From contig DEZB01000034.1 of the NCBI GenBank assembly GCA_002364735.1, positions 3,727 through 67,726 on the forward strand: DNA of 64,000 nt. Direction: 5' to 3'. Below are positions 35,992 through 44,788 of the stretch, piece by piece; position 1 is the first letter of the stretch; each line of letters starts with the position of its first letter. The position numbers and the translations under genes were made by a program. This DNA comes from Bacteroidales bacterium UBA3143. GTDB taxonomy: Bacteria; Bacteroidota; Bacteroidia; Bacteroidales; Dysgonomonadaceae. Under the pieces are notes generated by a model. The model was given only the letters and a program-made list of their open reading frames with translations, searched no databases and had not been told where the DNA came from.

Positions 35992-36987
35992 TTATTTCGC
36001 AGGCTTAATTCTCATCAATATCACCCCAATTGAAATCCAAAACATTTCTCTAATTCTTGTAATGAGTCCTACATAAACCCCAACACCAAGAGGGATTGTC
36101 AACATGCTGAAAGCAATCCCAAAACCGCCTTCACGTGTACCTAATTGCATTGGAGAAAAGAAGAGAATATTAGCAAATAAAGACGAGAATGCTGCAATAA
36201 TTACAGCTTGGAAAAAGGAAAGATGATAACCAATTGGTATTGCCATAAAGATAATCTCAACACACGAGATAAAACGAGCAATCAGCTCAAAAGATAGTGC
36301 AAGAAAGAAATCTTTCTTGCGATGCGTAAACAAGTCTGATGTAAGTTTATCCATCTCTTCAATCCGCTCTGAATGCTCTAAACTATATATCTTTACCTTT
36401 TTCCTCAAAAATGGTATCCGTGAAGTAACAGCAATGGCTTGATTAATCAACCCTTTTCTGAAAACAGTGAATGCCCAATAGATAAGCAATAAAGCACCTA
36501 AAACAACAGCCCAGAGAATTATTTTAATTGTTAATGGAATAACAGGAACTACAAAAATAAAAATTGGAACTGAAACCATCCAAAAAAGAAAATGAGCCAA
36601 AAAGTGCATCATGGTAGATAGGAGCACCCCAGAAGTTGCCTGATCTATACCCAAATCTTGTTTCAATTCCATTATCTTATAAGGTTCACCACCTAAAAGA
36701 CCTATAGGAGTCATGCTATTAATAGCAAAACCGGTAATGATAAGCTTTATTTTTCGAAGAAGCGATACTTTTTCAGTACTATCCCCCCCTCTAAGTATTA
36801 CATGAAAAGCGAGCCCATTGAAAAAATATACTACTCCCCAAATACCTACAATGGCAAAAAACCACCATCCAGTGTCTTTAATGTTATCCCAAATCGTGTC
36901 AACTCCGACACTATAAACCATCCAGACTAATACTAATATACCTACAACAAAAAGCAGGTCACGTATCATCTTAACTTTTCGATTCAT
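35992..36987 (-). CDS. Lysylphosphatidylglycerol synthase TM region/YbhN-type membrane protein
   Basis: Multi-spanning membrane protein of 331 residues, with about 8 hydrophobic helices, of the flippase-like UPF0104/LPG_synthase_TM family. Recognisable features are NSMTPIGLLGGEPYKIMEL near residue 94 and SPMQLGTREGGFGIAFS near 280; both are typical conserved loops. It lacks the cytoplasmic synthetase domain of MprF, so the expected role is lipid or glycan-lipid translocation rather than aminoacylation. The ATG at 36987 is natural. The neighbours give no clear partner. Confidence 0.87.
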   Translation of the reverse strand: MNRKVKMIRDLLFVVGILVLVWMVYSVGVDTIWDNIKDTGWWFFAIVGIWGVVYFFNGLAFHVILRGGDSTEKVSLLRKIKLIITGFAINSMTPIGLLGGEPYKIMELKQDLGIDQATSGVLLSTMMHFLAHFLFWMVSVPIFIFVVPVIPLTIKIILWAVVLGALLLIYWAFTVFRKGLINQAIAVTSRIPFLRKKVKIYSLEHSERIEEMDKLTSDLFTHRKKDFFLALSFELIARFISCVEIIFMAIPIGYHLSFFQAVIIAAFSSLFANILFFSPMQLGTREGGFGIAFSMLTIPLGVGVYVGLITRIREMFWISIGVILMRIKPAK

Positions 36988-37122
36988 GTATGTTTTTTTA
37001 AACCATCAACAAGGTCTTTTATAGTAAAGGAGCAGCTTGTTTTAGGAAATATATCACAAAAATAAGTTGTTGCAGCAGAGCTATCGCATTAAATTAAATA
37101 AAAATCTCTAATTAGGATGAGG

Positions 37123-37201
37123 AAAAAATCTCAACAGATATATTTAGATAGTGAACTACATTGTGTTTTAAGCATATAGCATATAAATATCTGTTGAGAT
37201 T
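37123..37201 (-). terminator. Long-looped terminator after gcvT
   Basis: A 14-bp perfect inverted repeat (arms 37128-37141 and 37187-37200, ATATCTGTTGAGAT on the minus strand first arm) encloses a 45-nt loop. On the minus strand it ends in TTTTTT. It lies 25 bp past the gcvT stop and probably terminates pepT-gcvT. Confidence 0.65.
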
Positions 37202-37225
37202 AATAATGTATTATATTATATTTAA

Positions 37226-38311
37226 TTATTTACGGAAAGGAGGTTTCACAACTTCAGCTTTCAAGTTCTTATTACGAACCTTAATAAAAACCTCTGTACC
37301 AATTTTAGCATATTCTGGCTTTACATATCCCATGCCTATACCAATTTTCAGAGTAGGTGACATTGTTCCTGATGTTACTTCGCCTATCGCTTCATCATCG
37401 TCATTCACAATGGTGTAACCCTTGCGGGGTATGCCTCTTTCTAACAATTTGAAAGCACACAGTTTGCGTTTAACGCCATCTGCTTTCTGTTTTTCTAAAA
37501 CATCACGTCCAATAAAGATATTTCCTTCAATAAACTTGGTTATCCAACCTAAACCTGCCTCCAATGGAGTTATCTCTTCAGTCATATCATTGCCATATAG
37601 GTTGAATCCCATTTCTAAGCGAAGCGTATCTCTCGCACCCAATCCAGCAGGTTTAATACCATATTCCGCACCTGCATTAAACAGTGCGTTCCATATAGCT
37701 TCTCCTTTATTAGGATAGAAATAGATTTCAAAACCTCCTGCACCAGTATATCCTGTGTTCGAGATAATTACATTTTCGACTCCCGCCACTGTGCCAGTTT
37801 CAAAAGCATAATAAGGTATTGTAGACAGATCAGTATCAGTTAGTTTTTGCAGAGTGGCTGTAGCTTTTGGTCCTTGCACTGCCAATAAGGCAGTATGATC
37901 AGATGCGTTTTGAAGCTCGGCACCCATTGTGTTTTGTTTCACACACCAATCCCAGTCTTTCTGAATGTTACTGGCATTTACTACCAACATATATTTCTCT
38001 TGTTCCATATGATAGAGCAAGAAGTCATCAATAATGCCACCCTCTTCATTCACAAAGCAGGTGTATTGTATCTTGCCCACTTTTAAATTGGAAGCATCAT
38101 TGCAGGTTATCTTTTGAATCAACTCAAGTGATTTTGGACCATTAACCCAAAATTCACCCATATGTGATACATCAAAAACACCCACTGCATTGCAAACTGT
38201 GGTGTGTTCATCAAGAATGCCAGAGTATTCAATTGGCATATTGTATCCTGCAAATTCGTGCATTTTAGCCCCTAATTCGATATGTATATCCGTAAATGGT
38301 GTCTGTTTCAT
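37226..38311 (-). CDS. gcvT: Glycine cleavage system aminomethyltransferase (T protein)
   Basis: Transfers the aminomethyl carbon from the H protein to tetrahydrofolate, releasing ammonia. Signature stretches are GVFDVSHMGEFWVNGP near residue 44, NTGYTGAGGFEIYF near 170, and LGARDTLRLEMGFNLYGNDM near 222. Length 361 matches the family. The ATG at 38311 lies 33 bp after the pepT stop, so the two are an operon. The other glycine cleavage genes (gcvP, gcvH) are not in the window. No glycine riboswitch is present in the short gap before it. Confidence 0.97.
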   Translation of the reverse strand: MKQTPFTDIHIELGAKMHEFAGYNMPIEYSGILDEHTTVCNAVGVFDVSHMGEFWVNGPKSLELIQKITCNDASNLKVGKIQYTCFVNEEGGIIDDFLLYHMEQEKYMLVVNASNIQKDWDWCVKQNTMGAELQNASDHTALLAVQGPKATATLQKLTDTDLSTIPYYAFETGTVAGVENVIISNTGYTGAGGFEIYFYPNKGEAIWNALFNAGAEYGIKPAGLGARDTLRLEMGFNLYGNDMTEEITPLEAGLGWITKFIEGNIFIGRDVLEKQKADGVKRKLCAFKLLERGIPRKGYTIVNDDDEAIGEVTSGTMSPTLKIGIGMGYVKPEYAKIGTEVFIKVRNKNLKAEVVKPPFRK

Positions 38312-38344
38312 ATAATTGTTTAATTAGTTATAGTGCATGTCCTG

Positions 38345-39571
38345 TCATTTTGATTCTTGAGCTACCAGTTCTGCAATTTTCACTACAACTTCAGAAGCTT
38401 TCTCCAACGATTTAATGGGAAGGAACTCGAAACGTCCGTGAAAGTTTACACCTCCAGCAAAAATATTTGGACATGGTAATCCCATATAAGATAGTCTGGC
38501 ACCGTCTGTTCCACCACGAATGGGTTTCACAATAGGCTCAATACCTAATGCTTTCATTGCTCTAAATGCCAAATCTACAATGTGCTTCACAGGCTCTACC
38601 TTCTCACGCATATTATAATACTGATCTTTCATTTCCAACTTCAGCACATCGGGATATTTGGTGTTTAGAAAATCAACAGCTTGTTGCATTTGTTCTTTTC
38701 GTCTTTCAAATAAAGCACGATCATGGTCACGAATAATATAGGTAACTGATGCTTCGTCCACAGATCCATTCATACCAATTAAATGAAAAAAGCCTTCGTA
38801 ACCACTCGTAAACTCTGGTCTCTCATTTACAGGAAGCATAGCCACTAATTCGTTAGCAACATGCAACGCATTAATCATTTTATTCTTTGCGTATCCAGGG
38901 TGTACATTACGTCCTTGAATACTTAGCTTGGCAGAAGCTGCATTAAAATTCTCATACTCTAATTCTCCCATTACACTGCCATCCATGGTATATGCCCATT
39001 CAGCGTCAAACTTCTTGACATCAAAATGATCGGCTCCTCGACCAATTTCCTCATCTGGTGTAAACCCAATTCTTATCTTGCCATGTTTAATTTTGGGATG
39101 ATCGATAAGGTATTGCATTGCGTGCATTATTTCTGCAATTCCGGCCTTGTCGTCAGCTCCCAATAGTGTAGTTCCATCTGTCACAATAATGTCTTCACCT
39201 TTGTAGTCTAACAACTCAGGAAAATCTTTGGGAGACATCACAATATTTTCAGCCTTGTTCAGGAGAATATCTTCACCATCGTAGTTTTTAACAATTCTTG
39301 GATTCACATCCTTGCCACTCATATCTGGACTTGTGTCGAAATGAGAGATAAAACCAATGGTAGGCAAATCTTTATCGCTATTTGCTGGAAGTGTTGCCAT
39401 GAGGTAGCATTTATCGTCAAGAGAGATATCTTCCAATCCCATATCTCTCATTTCCTGCTCAATAATACGTGCTAAATCAAATTGTTTTTTAGTGCTCGGC
39501 GTTTCACTGTTATTTTCATCCGATTGCGTATCTATTTTCGCATATTTGATGAAACGGTCTACAATATTCAT
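38345..39571 (-). CDS. pepT: Peptidase T (aminotripeptidase)
   Basis: Cytoplasmic zinc aminopeptidase of family M20 that removes the N-terminal residue of tripeptides. Zinc ligands and catalytic residues are seen in FISHFDTSPDMSGK (about residue 76), LLGADDKAGIAEI (about 138), TPDEEIGRGADHFD (about 172) and the C-terminal NIFAGGVNFHGRFEF. PIRGGTDGARLS near 355 is typical. Length 408 is normal. The ATG is at 39571. It is the first gene of the pepT-gcvT unit; a -7-like box TATATTTG (39656-39649, minus) lies 80 bp upstream with no good -33. Confidence 0.96.
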   Translation of the reverse strand: MNIVDRFIKYAKIDTQSDENNSETPSTKKQFDLARIIEQEMRDMGLEDISLDDKCYLMATLPANSDKDLPTIGFISHFDTSPDMSGKDVNPRIVKNYDGEDILLNKAENIVMSPKDFPELLDYKGEDIIVTDGTTLLGADDKAGIAEIMHAMQYLIDHPKIKHGKIRIGFTPDEEIGRGADHFDVKKFDAEWAYTMDGSVMGELEYENFNAASAKLSIQGRNVHPGYAKNKMINALHVANELVAMLPVNERPEFTSGYEGFFHLIGMNGSVDEASVTYIIRDHDRALFERRKEQMQQAVDFLNTKYPDVLKLEMKDQYYNMREKVEPVKHIVDLAFRAMKALGIEPIVKPIRGGTDGARLSYMGLPCPNIFAGGVNFHGRFEFLPIKSLEKASEVVVKIAELVAQESK

Positions 39572-39879
39572 AAATCGATATTTTAGGTGAATGAAGTTAT
39601 GAAGACATGCTTGTTAGTGATTTTAAACAAGAATATTTTCTTAAATAACAAATATACGTGTTTCTTTTTTATTTAAATAATTTTGATATCTAAATAATGA
39701 GATATGTCTGTATGGAATCATAAAAAAAAAAGTTTCATCTATTTTTAGAAGATGCAACATGAAGTAGTGTATTTATAAATTATATAGATTGGTTGAAGAT
39801 ATATTTCTTCACAACATCATTGAAAATCAAACTACAGAGTGAAAAAATGAAGATTGACAACAAAAAACATTTTCGGTTT
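39572..39879. other. AT-rich intergenic stretch
   Basis: Between pepT and the SRP RNA gene I see only AT-rich sequence, with a minus-strand TATATTTG at 39656-39649 that may serve pepT. No ORF, repeat or RNA fold stands out. Confidence 0.4.
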
Positions 39880-39910
39880 TTTGCTTTTGATTAAAATTGA
39901 TGTATCTTTG
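39880..39910 (+). promoter_or_regulatory. Bacteroidota-type promoter of the SRP RNA gene
   Basis: TTTG (39880-39883), exactly 19 bp, then TATCTTTG (39903-39910). The predicted start, 39916, is the first base of the terminal helix of the RNA, which supports both calls. Confidence 0.85.
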
Positions 39911-39915
39911 TGGCT

Positions 39916-40011
39916 GGGTAAGTCCTACACGGCCAGCTCCCAATGAATCCCCCAGGGCTTGATCGCAGCAAGGGTATTTGGTTGTAGCGGCGCGATGTAG
40001 TAAGCTTACCC
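39916..40011 (+). ncRNA. ffs: Signal recognition particle RNA (4.5S type)
   Basis: Small bacterial-type SRP RNA of about 96 nt that binds Ffh and targets membrane proteins. The ends pair: GGGTAAG (39916-39922) with CTTACCC (40005-40011). The conserved helix 8 core, CCCCCAGGGC and GCAGCAAGGGTA with the tetraloop-like apex TTGATCGC, is at 39950-39975, followed by GGTTGTAGCGGCGCGATGTAG as usual. A run of six T (40012-40017) follows as terminator. I judge the identity from the SRP consensus motif, helix closure and perfect promoter. Confidence 0.9.
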
Positions 40012-40156
40012 TTTTTTATGCCCTTATCTCTGCACATCCAAGCAACTCATCTATTTACACAATCACATATTTAAGTTTCTGATTAGCAATTAATTTTATG
40101 TTCAAACACCTTTTGAAAAGACTTCGAACACCCTTCTGATTAGTAAACATACAACC

Positions 40157-40182
40157 AAAAAAAAGGAGCTAAACGCCCCCTT
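40157..40182 (-). terminator. Probable terminator downstream of doxX-like gene
   Basis: On the minus strand a GC-rich stem (GGGGGC and GCTCC around a GTTTA loop) is followed by eight T. It lies about 105 bp past the doxX-like stop. Confidence 0.55.
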
Positions 40183-40287
40183 CTTTCTTAACCATTTAAC
40201 AGTGTGTCAATTTTTATACCAATCAATTGGCATGACTGTATAATCTGATTTTCTGATTATATTTTAATATCTTTTCATCAGAATCAT

Positions 40288-40734
40288 TTATGCAATCATT
40301 TTAATATATTTATAATCAACAGAGTATTTTCCTGGTCCTGTAATTAATAAAGCAATAAAAACAATCAGTCCTTTTAGTGCATTGGAATATATACCAAAAG
40401 GATCTCCAGCTGAAAGGTGCATAATAAGCGCTACAATCATTGTAAATACAAGCATTAAAGCAACAGGACGGTGCAACAATCCAATAATAATGAATAACCC
40501 TCCAATTGCTTCTGCGGCGGCTGCTAAAAACCCCCAAAAAGCAGGAGCAAAGTTTATACCAATCAATGACATTGTAGATCCGATCTGGGTCCACGTCTCC
40601 ACTCCACCAAGTAATTTAGGTAAGCCATGGAATATAAATATTATACCGATACCTATACGTAAAATCAAAAGCCCCAAATCGATTAAAGTATTTCTATTTC
40701 TCATATTTTTATATTTTTGTTTTGCAATTGACAT
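40288..40734 (-). CDS. DoxX-family membrane protein
   Basis: Small inner-membrane protein of 148 residues with four hydrophobic helices. It carries the usual DoxX features: LLILRIGIGIIFIFHGLPKL in helix 1, then GINFAPAFWGFLAAAAEAIGG and LLHRPVALMLVFTMIVALIMH. Members have been linked to redox or quinone processes, but the role of stand-alone DoxX proteins is not defined. Start candidates are ATG at 40734 or ATG at 40704 (MRNRNTL), the latter closer to the first helix. It appears monocistronic. Confidence 0.87.
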   Translation of the reverse strand: MSIAKQKYKNMRNRNTLIDLGLLILRIGIGIIFIFHGLPKLLGGVETWTQIGSTMSLIGINFAPAFWGFLAAAAEAIGGLFIIIGLLHRPVALMLVFTMIVALIMHLSAGDPFGIYSNALKGLIVFIALLITGPGKYSVDYKYIKMIA

Positions 40735-40859
40735 ATTCTTATATTACAATCTGATTAATATAATACTCTTATATACTATCAGTTAGTTAAATAAAGATGC
40801 TTAACACTCTATTTCACAATTATTGATATTACATTAACCCCATGTATAGGTAAAATGTT

Positions 40860-40867
40860 TACTTTTG
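40860..40867 (+). promoter_or_regulatory. -7 box before the anSME-type gene
   Basis: TACTTTTG fits TAnnTTTG and ends 20 bp before the ATG at 40888. No -33 TTTG is found at the usual distance. Confidence 0.35.
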
Positions 40868-40887
40868 CTCATATTAAATTATAGAAT

Positions 40888-42102
40888 ATGTCAACATTTG
40901 CACCATTTTCAAAACCATTATATGTAATGCTCAAACCTGTGGGAGCATTATGCAATTTAGCTTGTGATTATTGTTATTACTTAGAAAAATCGAAGTTATA
41001 CACACAGAATCCACGGCATGTGATGAGCGATGAGCTATTGAAACGATTTATAAAAGAGTACATCGAATCACAAACTATTCCTCAAGTCATGTTCACATGG
41101 CACGGAGGTGAAACACTTATGCGTCCCCTCTCGTTTTATAAACGTGCAATTGAATTGCAAAAAGAATACGGACAAGGACGACAAATAGATAACTCCATTC
41201 AAACTAATGGTACGCTTCTGACAGACGAGTGGTGTGAATTCTTTAAAGAGAACAATTTTCTTGTAGGCATATCAATTGATGGACCACAAGATTTTCACGA
41301 CGAGTATCGTAGGAATAAAATGGGTGCACCATCTTTCCATAAAGTTATGCAAGGTATTAACCTGTTGAAGAAACATGGTGTTCAATACAACTGTATGGCT
41401 GTAGTTAACGACTACAACGCAGATTACCCATTAGAATTTTATCGATTTTTTAAAGATATTGGCTGTGAGTTTTTACAATTTACGCCGATTGTAGAACGGC
41501 TGAAGAAAGACAACTCCACTACTACTTCACTCGCCAGCGCAAAAGATATAGAAGCAGAGGTAGCTCCGTTTAGTGTTTCTCCTAAGCAATGGGGAGATTT
41601 CTTGTGTGCAATTTTCGATGAGTGGGTGAAGGAGGATGTAGGAAAAGTATTCATTCAAATATTTGATTCAACTCTTGCCAATTGGGTGGGCGAACAACCT
41701 GGAGTTTGCACAATGGCAAAAACTTGTGGACATGCTGGTGTGATGGAATTCAACGGTGATGTTTATTCATGCGATCACTTTGTTTTCCCAGAATACAAGT
41801 TAGGCAATATCTACAATGAACCATTGGCTACAATGATGTATTCAGAGCAGCAACTGAAATTTGGGGCTGACAAGTTCGATAAACTACCATCTCAATGCAA
41901 AGAATGTAGTGTTCTATTTGCTTGCAATGGGGAATGTCCAAAAAATAGATTTTCCTACGATAAGTATGGCGAATGGGGTCTAAACTATTTGTGTGAAGGA
42001 TATTATAAATATTTCAACCACGTTGCACCTTATATGGACTTCATGAAAAAAGAATTGTTAGCAAAACGTCCACCTGCTAATGTTATGAATTGGGTTGATT
42101 AA
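40888..42102 (+). CDS. Anaerobic sulfatase-maturating enzyme type radical SAM protein
   Basis: Radical SAM/SPASM enzyme of the anSME group, which oxidises an active-site Ser or Cys of a sulfatase to formylglycine without oxygen. The radical SAM cluster motif is CNLACDYC near residue 22. Extra Fe-S cluster cysteines occur in GVCTMAKTCGHAGVMEF with YSCDHF (about 268-293) and CKECSVLFACNGECP (about 330-345). Length 404 is typical. The ATG at 40888 is clear. No sulfatase gene is in the window, so the partner must be elsewhere. It ends before a strong hairpin terminator. Confidence 0.92.
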   Translation: MSTFAPFSKPLYVMLKPVGALCNLACDYCYYLEKSKLYTQNPRHVMSDELLKRFIKEYIESQTIPQVMFTWHGGETLMRPLSFYKRAIELQKEYGQGRQIDNSIQTNGTLLTDEWCEFFKENNFLVGISIDGPQDFHDEYRRNKMGAPSFHKVMQGINLLKKHGVQYNCMAVVNDYNADYPLEFYRFFKDIGCEFLQFTPIVERLKKDNSTTTSLASAKDIEAEVAPFSVSPKQWGDFLCAIFDEWVKEDVGKVFIQIFDSTLANWVGEQPGVCTMAKTCGHAGVMEFNGDVYSCDHFVFPEYKLGNIYNEPLATMMYSEQQLKFGADKFDKLPSQCKECSVLFACNGECPKNRFSYDKYGEWGLNYLCEGYYKYFNHVAPYMDFMKKELLAKRPPANVMNWVD

Positions 42103-42126
42103 GATTAAATCTATAAGCAATAAAAA

Positions 42127-42163
42127 AGTGTCTAAGAGTTTAATAAATAAACTCGCAGACACT
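42127..42163 (+). terminator. Hairpin terminator after the anSME-type gene
   Basis: Arms AGTGTCT-N2-GAGTTTA and TAAACTC-N2-AGACACT form a long stem 25 bp after the stop codon, followed by CAGTTTT. It may also work for the opposite-strand peroxiredoxin gene. Confidence 0.7.
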
Positions 42164-42247
42164 CAGTTTTAAAGTTTAAAATAGCTATTAGCTTAATTGT
42201 AACGACTATTTTATATCTTTTTGAATCCTCTCATAAGATACAGATAT

Positions 42248-42967
42248 TTAGCTCTTTAAAAGAGCATCATCAATAACTTCTTTTGAGAGTTTTTTAGTAC
42301 AGAAGAACCAATCATAGCATGTTAGCTCATCTTTATTTTCCATTCTTTCTTTAGCAACTCCGCAAGATCCAGCTGGAGGAACAATTACATCATCTCCAGG
42401 ACGCCAGTCTGCTGGTGTGGCAACTCCAAATTCTTCGGCAGTTTGTAATGCAATAAGTGCGCGCTTAATTTCATCAAAATTTCGACCTAACGATTGTGGA
42501 TAATAAATTATGGCTTTTATTATTCCCTCTGGATTAATAAAAAACACAGCTCTTACAGCCTGTGTTTCACTCTCTTCAGGTTGAACCATCCCATATTTTT
42601 TGGCAACATTCATGCTGATGTCATCAATGAGTGGAAATTTGACTTCTACGTTTTTCATTCCTTTATAGTCAATCTTTTCTTGAATAGTTCTTAACCAAGC
42701 TATATGACTAAAAAGCCCATCAATGGATAATCCAACCAATTGACAATTAAGAGTATCGAACTCATCTTGCATTACTGCAAAAGTCATAAACTCAGTAGTA
42801 CAAACAGGGGTAAAATCGGCTGGATGACTAAATAAAATTATCCATTTACCAGAATAGTCGCTTGGAAAATTAATATCTCCTTGAGTAGTTTTAGCTGTAA
42901 AAGAGGGTGCTTTTGTTCCTATAAATGGCATAGCATTTACAGGATCATTGTTTTCATTTGATTCCAT
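42248..42967 (-). CDS. Peroxiredoxin (Prx6/archaeal-type, with C-terminal cysteines)
   Basis: Thiol peroxidase that reduces hydrogen peroxide and alkyl hydroperoxides. The peroxidatic site is DFTPVCTTEF, with Cys56. The C-terminal part has three further cysteines (in AGSCGVAKERM and TCYDWFFC, about 205, 221 and 227), like the archaeal hexadecameric enzymes with a C-terminal disulfide pair. Length is 239. The ATG is at 42967, preceded by a -7 box TACCTTTG (43013-43006, minus). No reductase gene is adjacent. It sits between convergent anSME and the exbD operon terminator. Confidence 0.93.
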   Translation of the reverse strand: MESNENNDPVNAMPFIGTKAPSFTAKTTQGDINFPSDYSGKWIILFSHPADFTPVCTTEFMTFAVMQDEFDTLNCQLVGLSIDGLFSHIAWLRTIQEKIDYKGMKNVEVKFPLIDDISMNVAKKYGMVQPEESETQAVRAVFFINPEGIIKAIIYYPQSLGRNFDEIKRALIALQTAEEFGVATPADWRPGDDVIVPPAGSCGVAKERMENKDELTCYDWFFCTKKLSKEVIDDALLKS

Positions 42968-43005
42968 ATTTTTTATTTTTATTTAATTGTGAATTTCAAA
43001 TTACT

Positions 43006-43013
43006 CAAAGGTA
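43006..43013 (-). promoter_or_regulatory. -7 box for the peroxiredoxin gene
   Basis: The minus strand reads TACCTTTG, fitting TAnnTTTG, 39 bp before the ATG. No matching -33 TTTG is seen. Confidence 0.35.
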
Positions 43014-43096
43014 CAAAAAAACATAGGGAATAATAAAAATAAAGAAGAAAATAATTCAACCTATAAAAACAAGCTACAATAGGATATGTCATATAC

Positions 43097-43130
43097 AAAA
43101 AAGCCAAATCATTAATGACTTGGCTTTTTT
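43097..43130 (-). terminator. Strong terminator of the exbB-exbD operon
   Basis: AAAAAAGCCAA (43097-43107) pairs with TTGGCTTTTTT (43120-43130), giving a hairpin with a T-run on the minus strand. It lies 38 bp past the last exbD stop and could also act in the opposite direction. Confidence 0.8.
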
Positions 43131-43167
43131 GTTTATTTATGAAGCATTCAAGCTTCACCCTAAAATT

Positions 43168-43629
43168 TTATTGGTTATCTGCCTTTCTTGCAGAATAACT
43201 GATTTTAAGTGCATATGCTTTTCTTAGAGCTTGTTTTACCTCTGTTACATAGCGCATTTGAGTATCTTCGTCAACTTTCAAAGACACCGTCATAAATGCT
43301 TGATCAGCCTCACTTAACATGTTGCGTTCAGATGCAATATAATCATGAATATCCTCAACTTCAGCAAACTTATCATTCAACTGCATGAAAGTACCAGAAC
43401 CAAATTTTGGATCAACTGGTTGTCCCATATAAATATAAGTTACCAATGATTTCTTTTCAAGCTTTTGAATTTCAGAAGCTTGTGGAACTTTAAATTTAAC
43501 CATCAACTCTACCTCTCTCATGGTCGTAGTAACCATAAAGAAAAATAAGATTGCAAAAATCATGTCAGGTAAAGAAGAGGTATTAAGAGCCGGCATTTCA
43601 CGGCTTCCCGATTTATTAAATTTACCCAT
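43168..43629 (-). CDS. ExbD/TolR-family biopolymer transport protein (second copy)
   Basis: Inner-membrane component of the ExbB-ExbD motor that uses proton flow to drive TonB. One N-terminal helix (about residues 20-40, LPDMIFAILFFFMVTTTMREV) carries the conserved membrane aspartate, D23 in SLPDMIF. The rest (about 45-153) is periplasmic. Length 153 is normal. Its ATG shares one base with the stop of the first exbD (TAATG at 43629), so the two are translationally coupled. It is the last gene of the four-gene unit. Confidence 0.9.
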   Translation of the reverse strand: MGKFNKSGSREMPALNTSSLPDMIFAILFFFMVTTTMREVELMVKFKVPQASEIQKLEKKSLVTYIYMGQPVDPKFGSGTFMQLNDKFAEVEDIHDYIASERNMLSEADQAFMTVSLKVDEDTQMRYVTEVKQALRKAYALKISYSARKADNQ

Positions 43630-44252
43630 TAGTTCTGTCCTCCATAACTTTTTGGTTCAGCCTCAGATATTCGCTGAGGATATACCTTATTGATTAAATC
43701 TTTTTCGTCTTTAAGAAGCTCTTCGTAGGGTCTGTTATAATACCTTCTTGCAGCTTCATCCCTCAACTCACTATAAGCCTTAACTAATTCGTTTTGAACG
43801 TAAAGGTAAGCCTTATAACTTGTAGTATTATCATTTTGAAGTGAGATGATATGATCCTTAGTCACACGCAGTGTTCCTATAGGAGGTCCAAAATCCTCCT
43901 CAAAAAGCTCAGGTAAATCTTCGCTATTATTGGCGTTAATTACAAACTCTTTTACTTTATCTTTCAAGCTTTGCTTGCCTGTTTTTCCTTGGAGTTGTCT
44001 TAAGTTGTCGTAGTGTTCATCACCAACCATTGTTTGGTCTAATGAGTTTACCAGCACCGTCATGAGGTTACGTCTTTGAACTTTAATTTCAGAGAGGTTC
44101 GTGTCATCTTGTGGTGGAGGTGGAAGGCGTCGAGCCAAACCACTATCGGTATCCATTGAAGAGGTAACAAGGAAGAAAATAAGCAAAAGGAAAGCAATAT
44201 CAGCCATTGAGCTGGAATTTACATCAGGTACTTTCTTTTTCTTTCTAGCCAT
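43629..44252 (-). CDS. ExbD/TolR-family biopolymer transport protein (first copy, long)
   Basis: ExbD-type motor subunit. The N-terminal MARKKKKVPDVNSSSMADIAFLLLIFFLVTSSMDTD has one membrane helix with the conserved aspartate (D18, in MADIAF). The periplasmic part extends to residue 207, about 60-70 longer than the second copy, with a charged helical insertion (about 75-150). The family match is clear for residues 1-70 and weaker after that. The ATG at 44252 lies 34 bp from the stop of the membrane protein gene. Carrying two unlike ExbD subunits side by side is common in Bacteroidota. Confidence 0.9.
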   Translation of the reverse strand: MARKKKKVPDVNSSSMADIAFLLLIFFLVTSSMDTDSGLARRLPPPPQDDTNLSEIKVQRRNLMTVLVNSLDQTMVGDEHYDNLRQLQGKTGKQSLKDKVKEFVINANNSEDLPELFEEDFGPPIGTLRVTKDHIISLQNDNTTSYKAYLYVQNELVKAYSELRDEAARRYYNRPYEELLKDEKDLINKVYPQRISEAEPKSYGGQN

Positions 44253-44285
44253 ATTTTTAAATGTGTTTATACTGGAAATAAATAG

Positions 44286-44780
44286 TTATTTCCGTTTACC
44301 TATTCTATTGATTAAAGGACTAATTAGCATTGCCAAAATGGTAAGTGCCATTAAGATATATATGGTATATAACCACATATCTGTAAGTTTCAACATTCCT
44401 TTAACATTGTCAGGGCCTTCATATCCTAAGATATTTAGCGGTTCTCCGTCTCCAATACTATAAGCTATTATCAACAATACAGCAAAAATAAGTAAAGTAA
44501 CTAACGAATTAATCGCTTTCTTTCTATTATGCATGAAATTATTGATAAAACCATAAATTGAGAAAATAAAGACAGCTAATACTGTTAATCCTAACAATAT
44601 GTATACCCAATAGAGAAGTGCATCTGTGAACGTTGGTTCAGTCAGACCTACTAACTCTGCGTATTGTTGCTCTGGTTGAACATTACCTGCTAAGAAGAAC
44701 AGTCCTATAAGAACAACTGTTACAACTGACATAGCATATAATGTCCAACGCGAGATTTTCGATATTTTAGTTACTGCCAT
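44286..44780 (-). CDS. Membrane protein of the exbB-exbD operon
   Basis: Small inner-membrane protein of 164 residues with four predicted helices (about 12-30, 52-76, 88-106 and 128-155). I do not recognise a named domain; comparable proteins sit between exbB and exbD in other Bacteroidales. It starts at the ATG at 44780, 8 bp after the exbB stop, so it is certainly co-transcribed. The location suggests an accessory part of the ExbB-ExbD motor, but that is inference from position only. Confidence 0.75.
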   Translation of the reverse strand: MAVTKISKISRWTLYAMSVVTVVLIGLFFLAGNVQPEQQYAELVGLTEPTFTDALLYWVYILLGLTVLAVFIFSIYGFINNFMHNRKKAINSLVTLLIFAVLLIIAYSIGDGEPLNILGYEGPDNVKGMLKLTDMWLYTIYILMALTILAMLISPLINRIGKRK

Positions 44781-44788
44781 TGGATTAG

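Noticed and set aside
38312..38344. Glycine riboswitch before gcvT
   Set aside because: Only 33 bp separate pepT and gcvT, far too short for the two-domain riboswitch, and no motif is seen before pepT.
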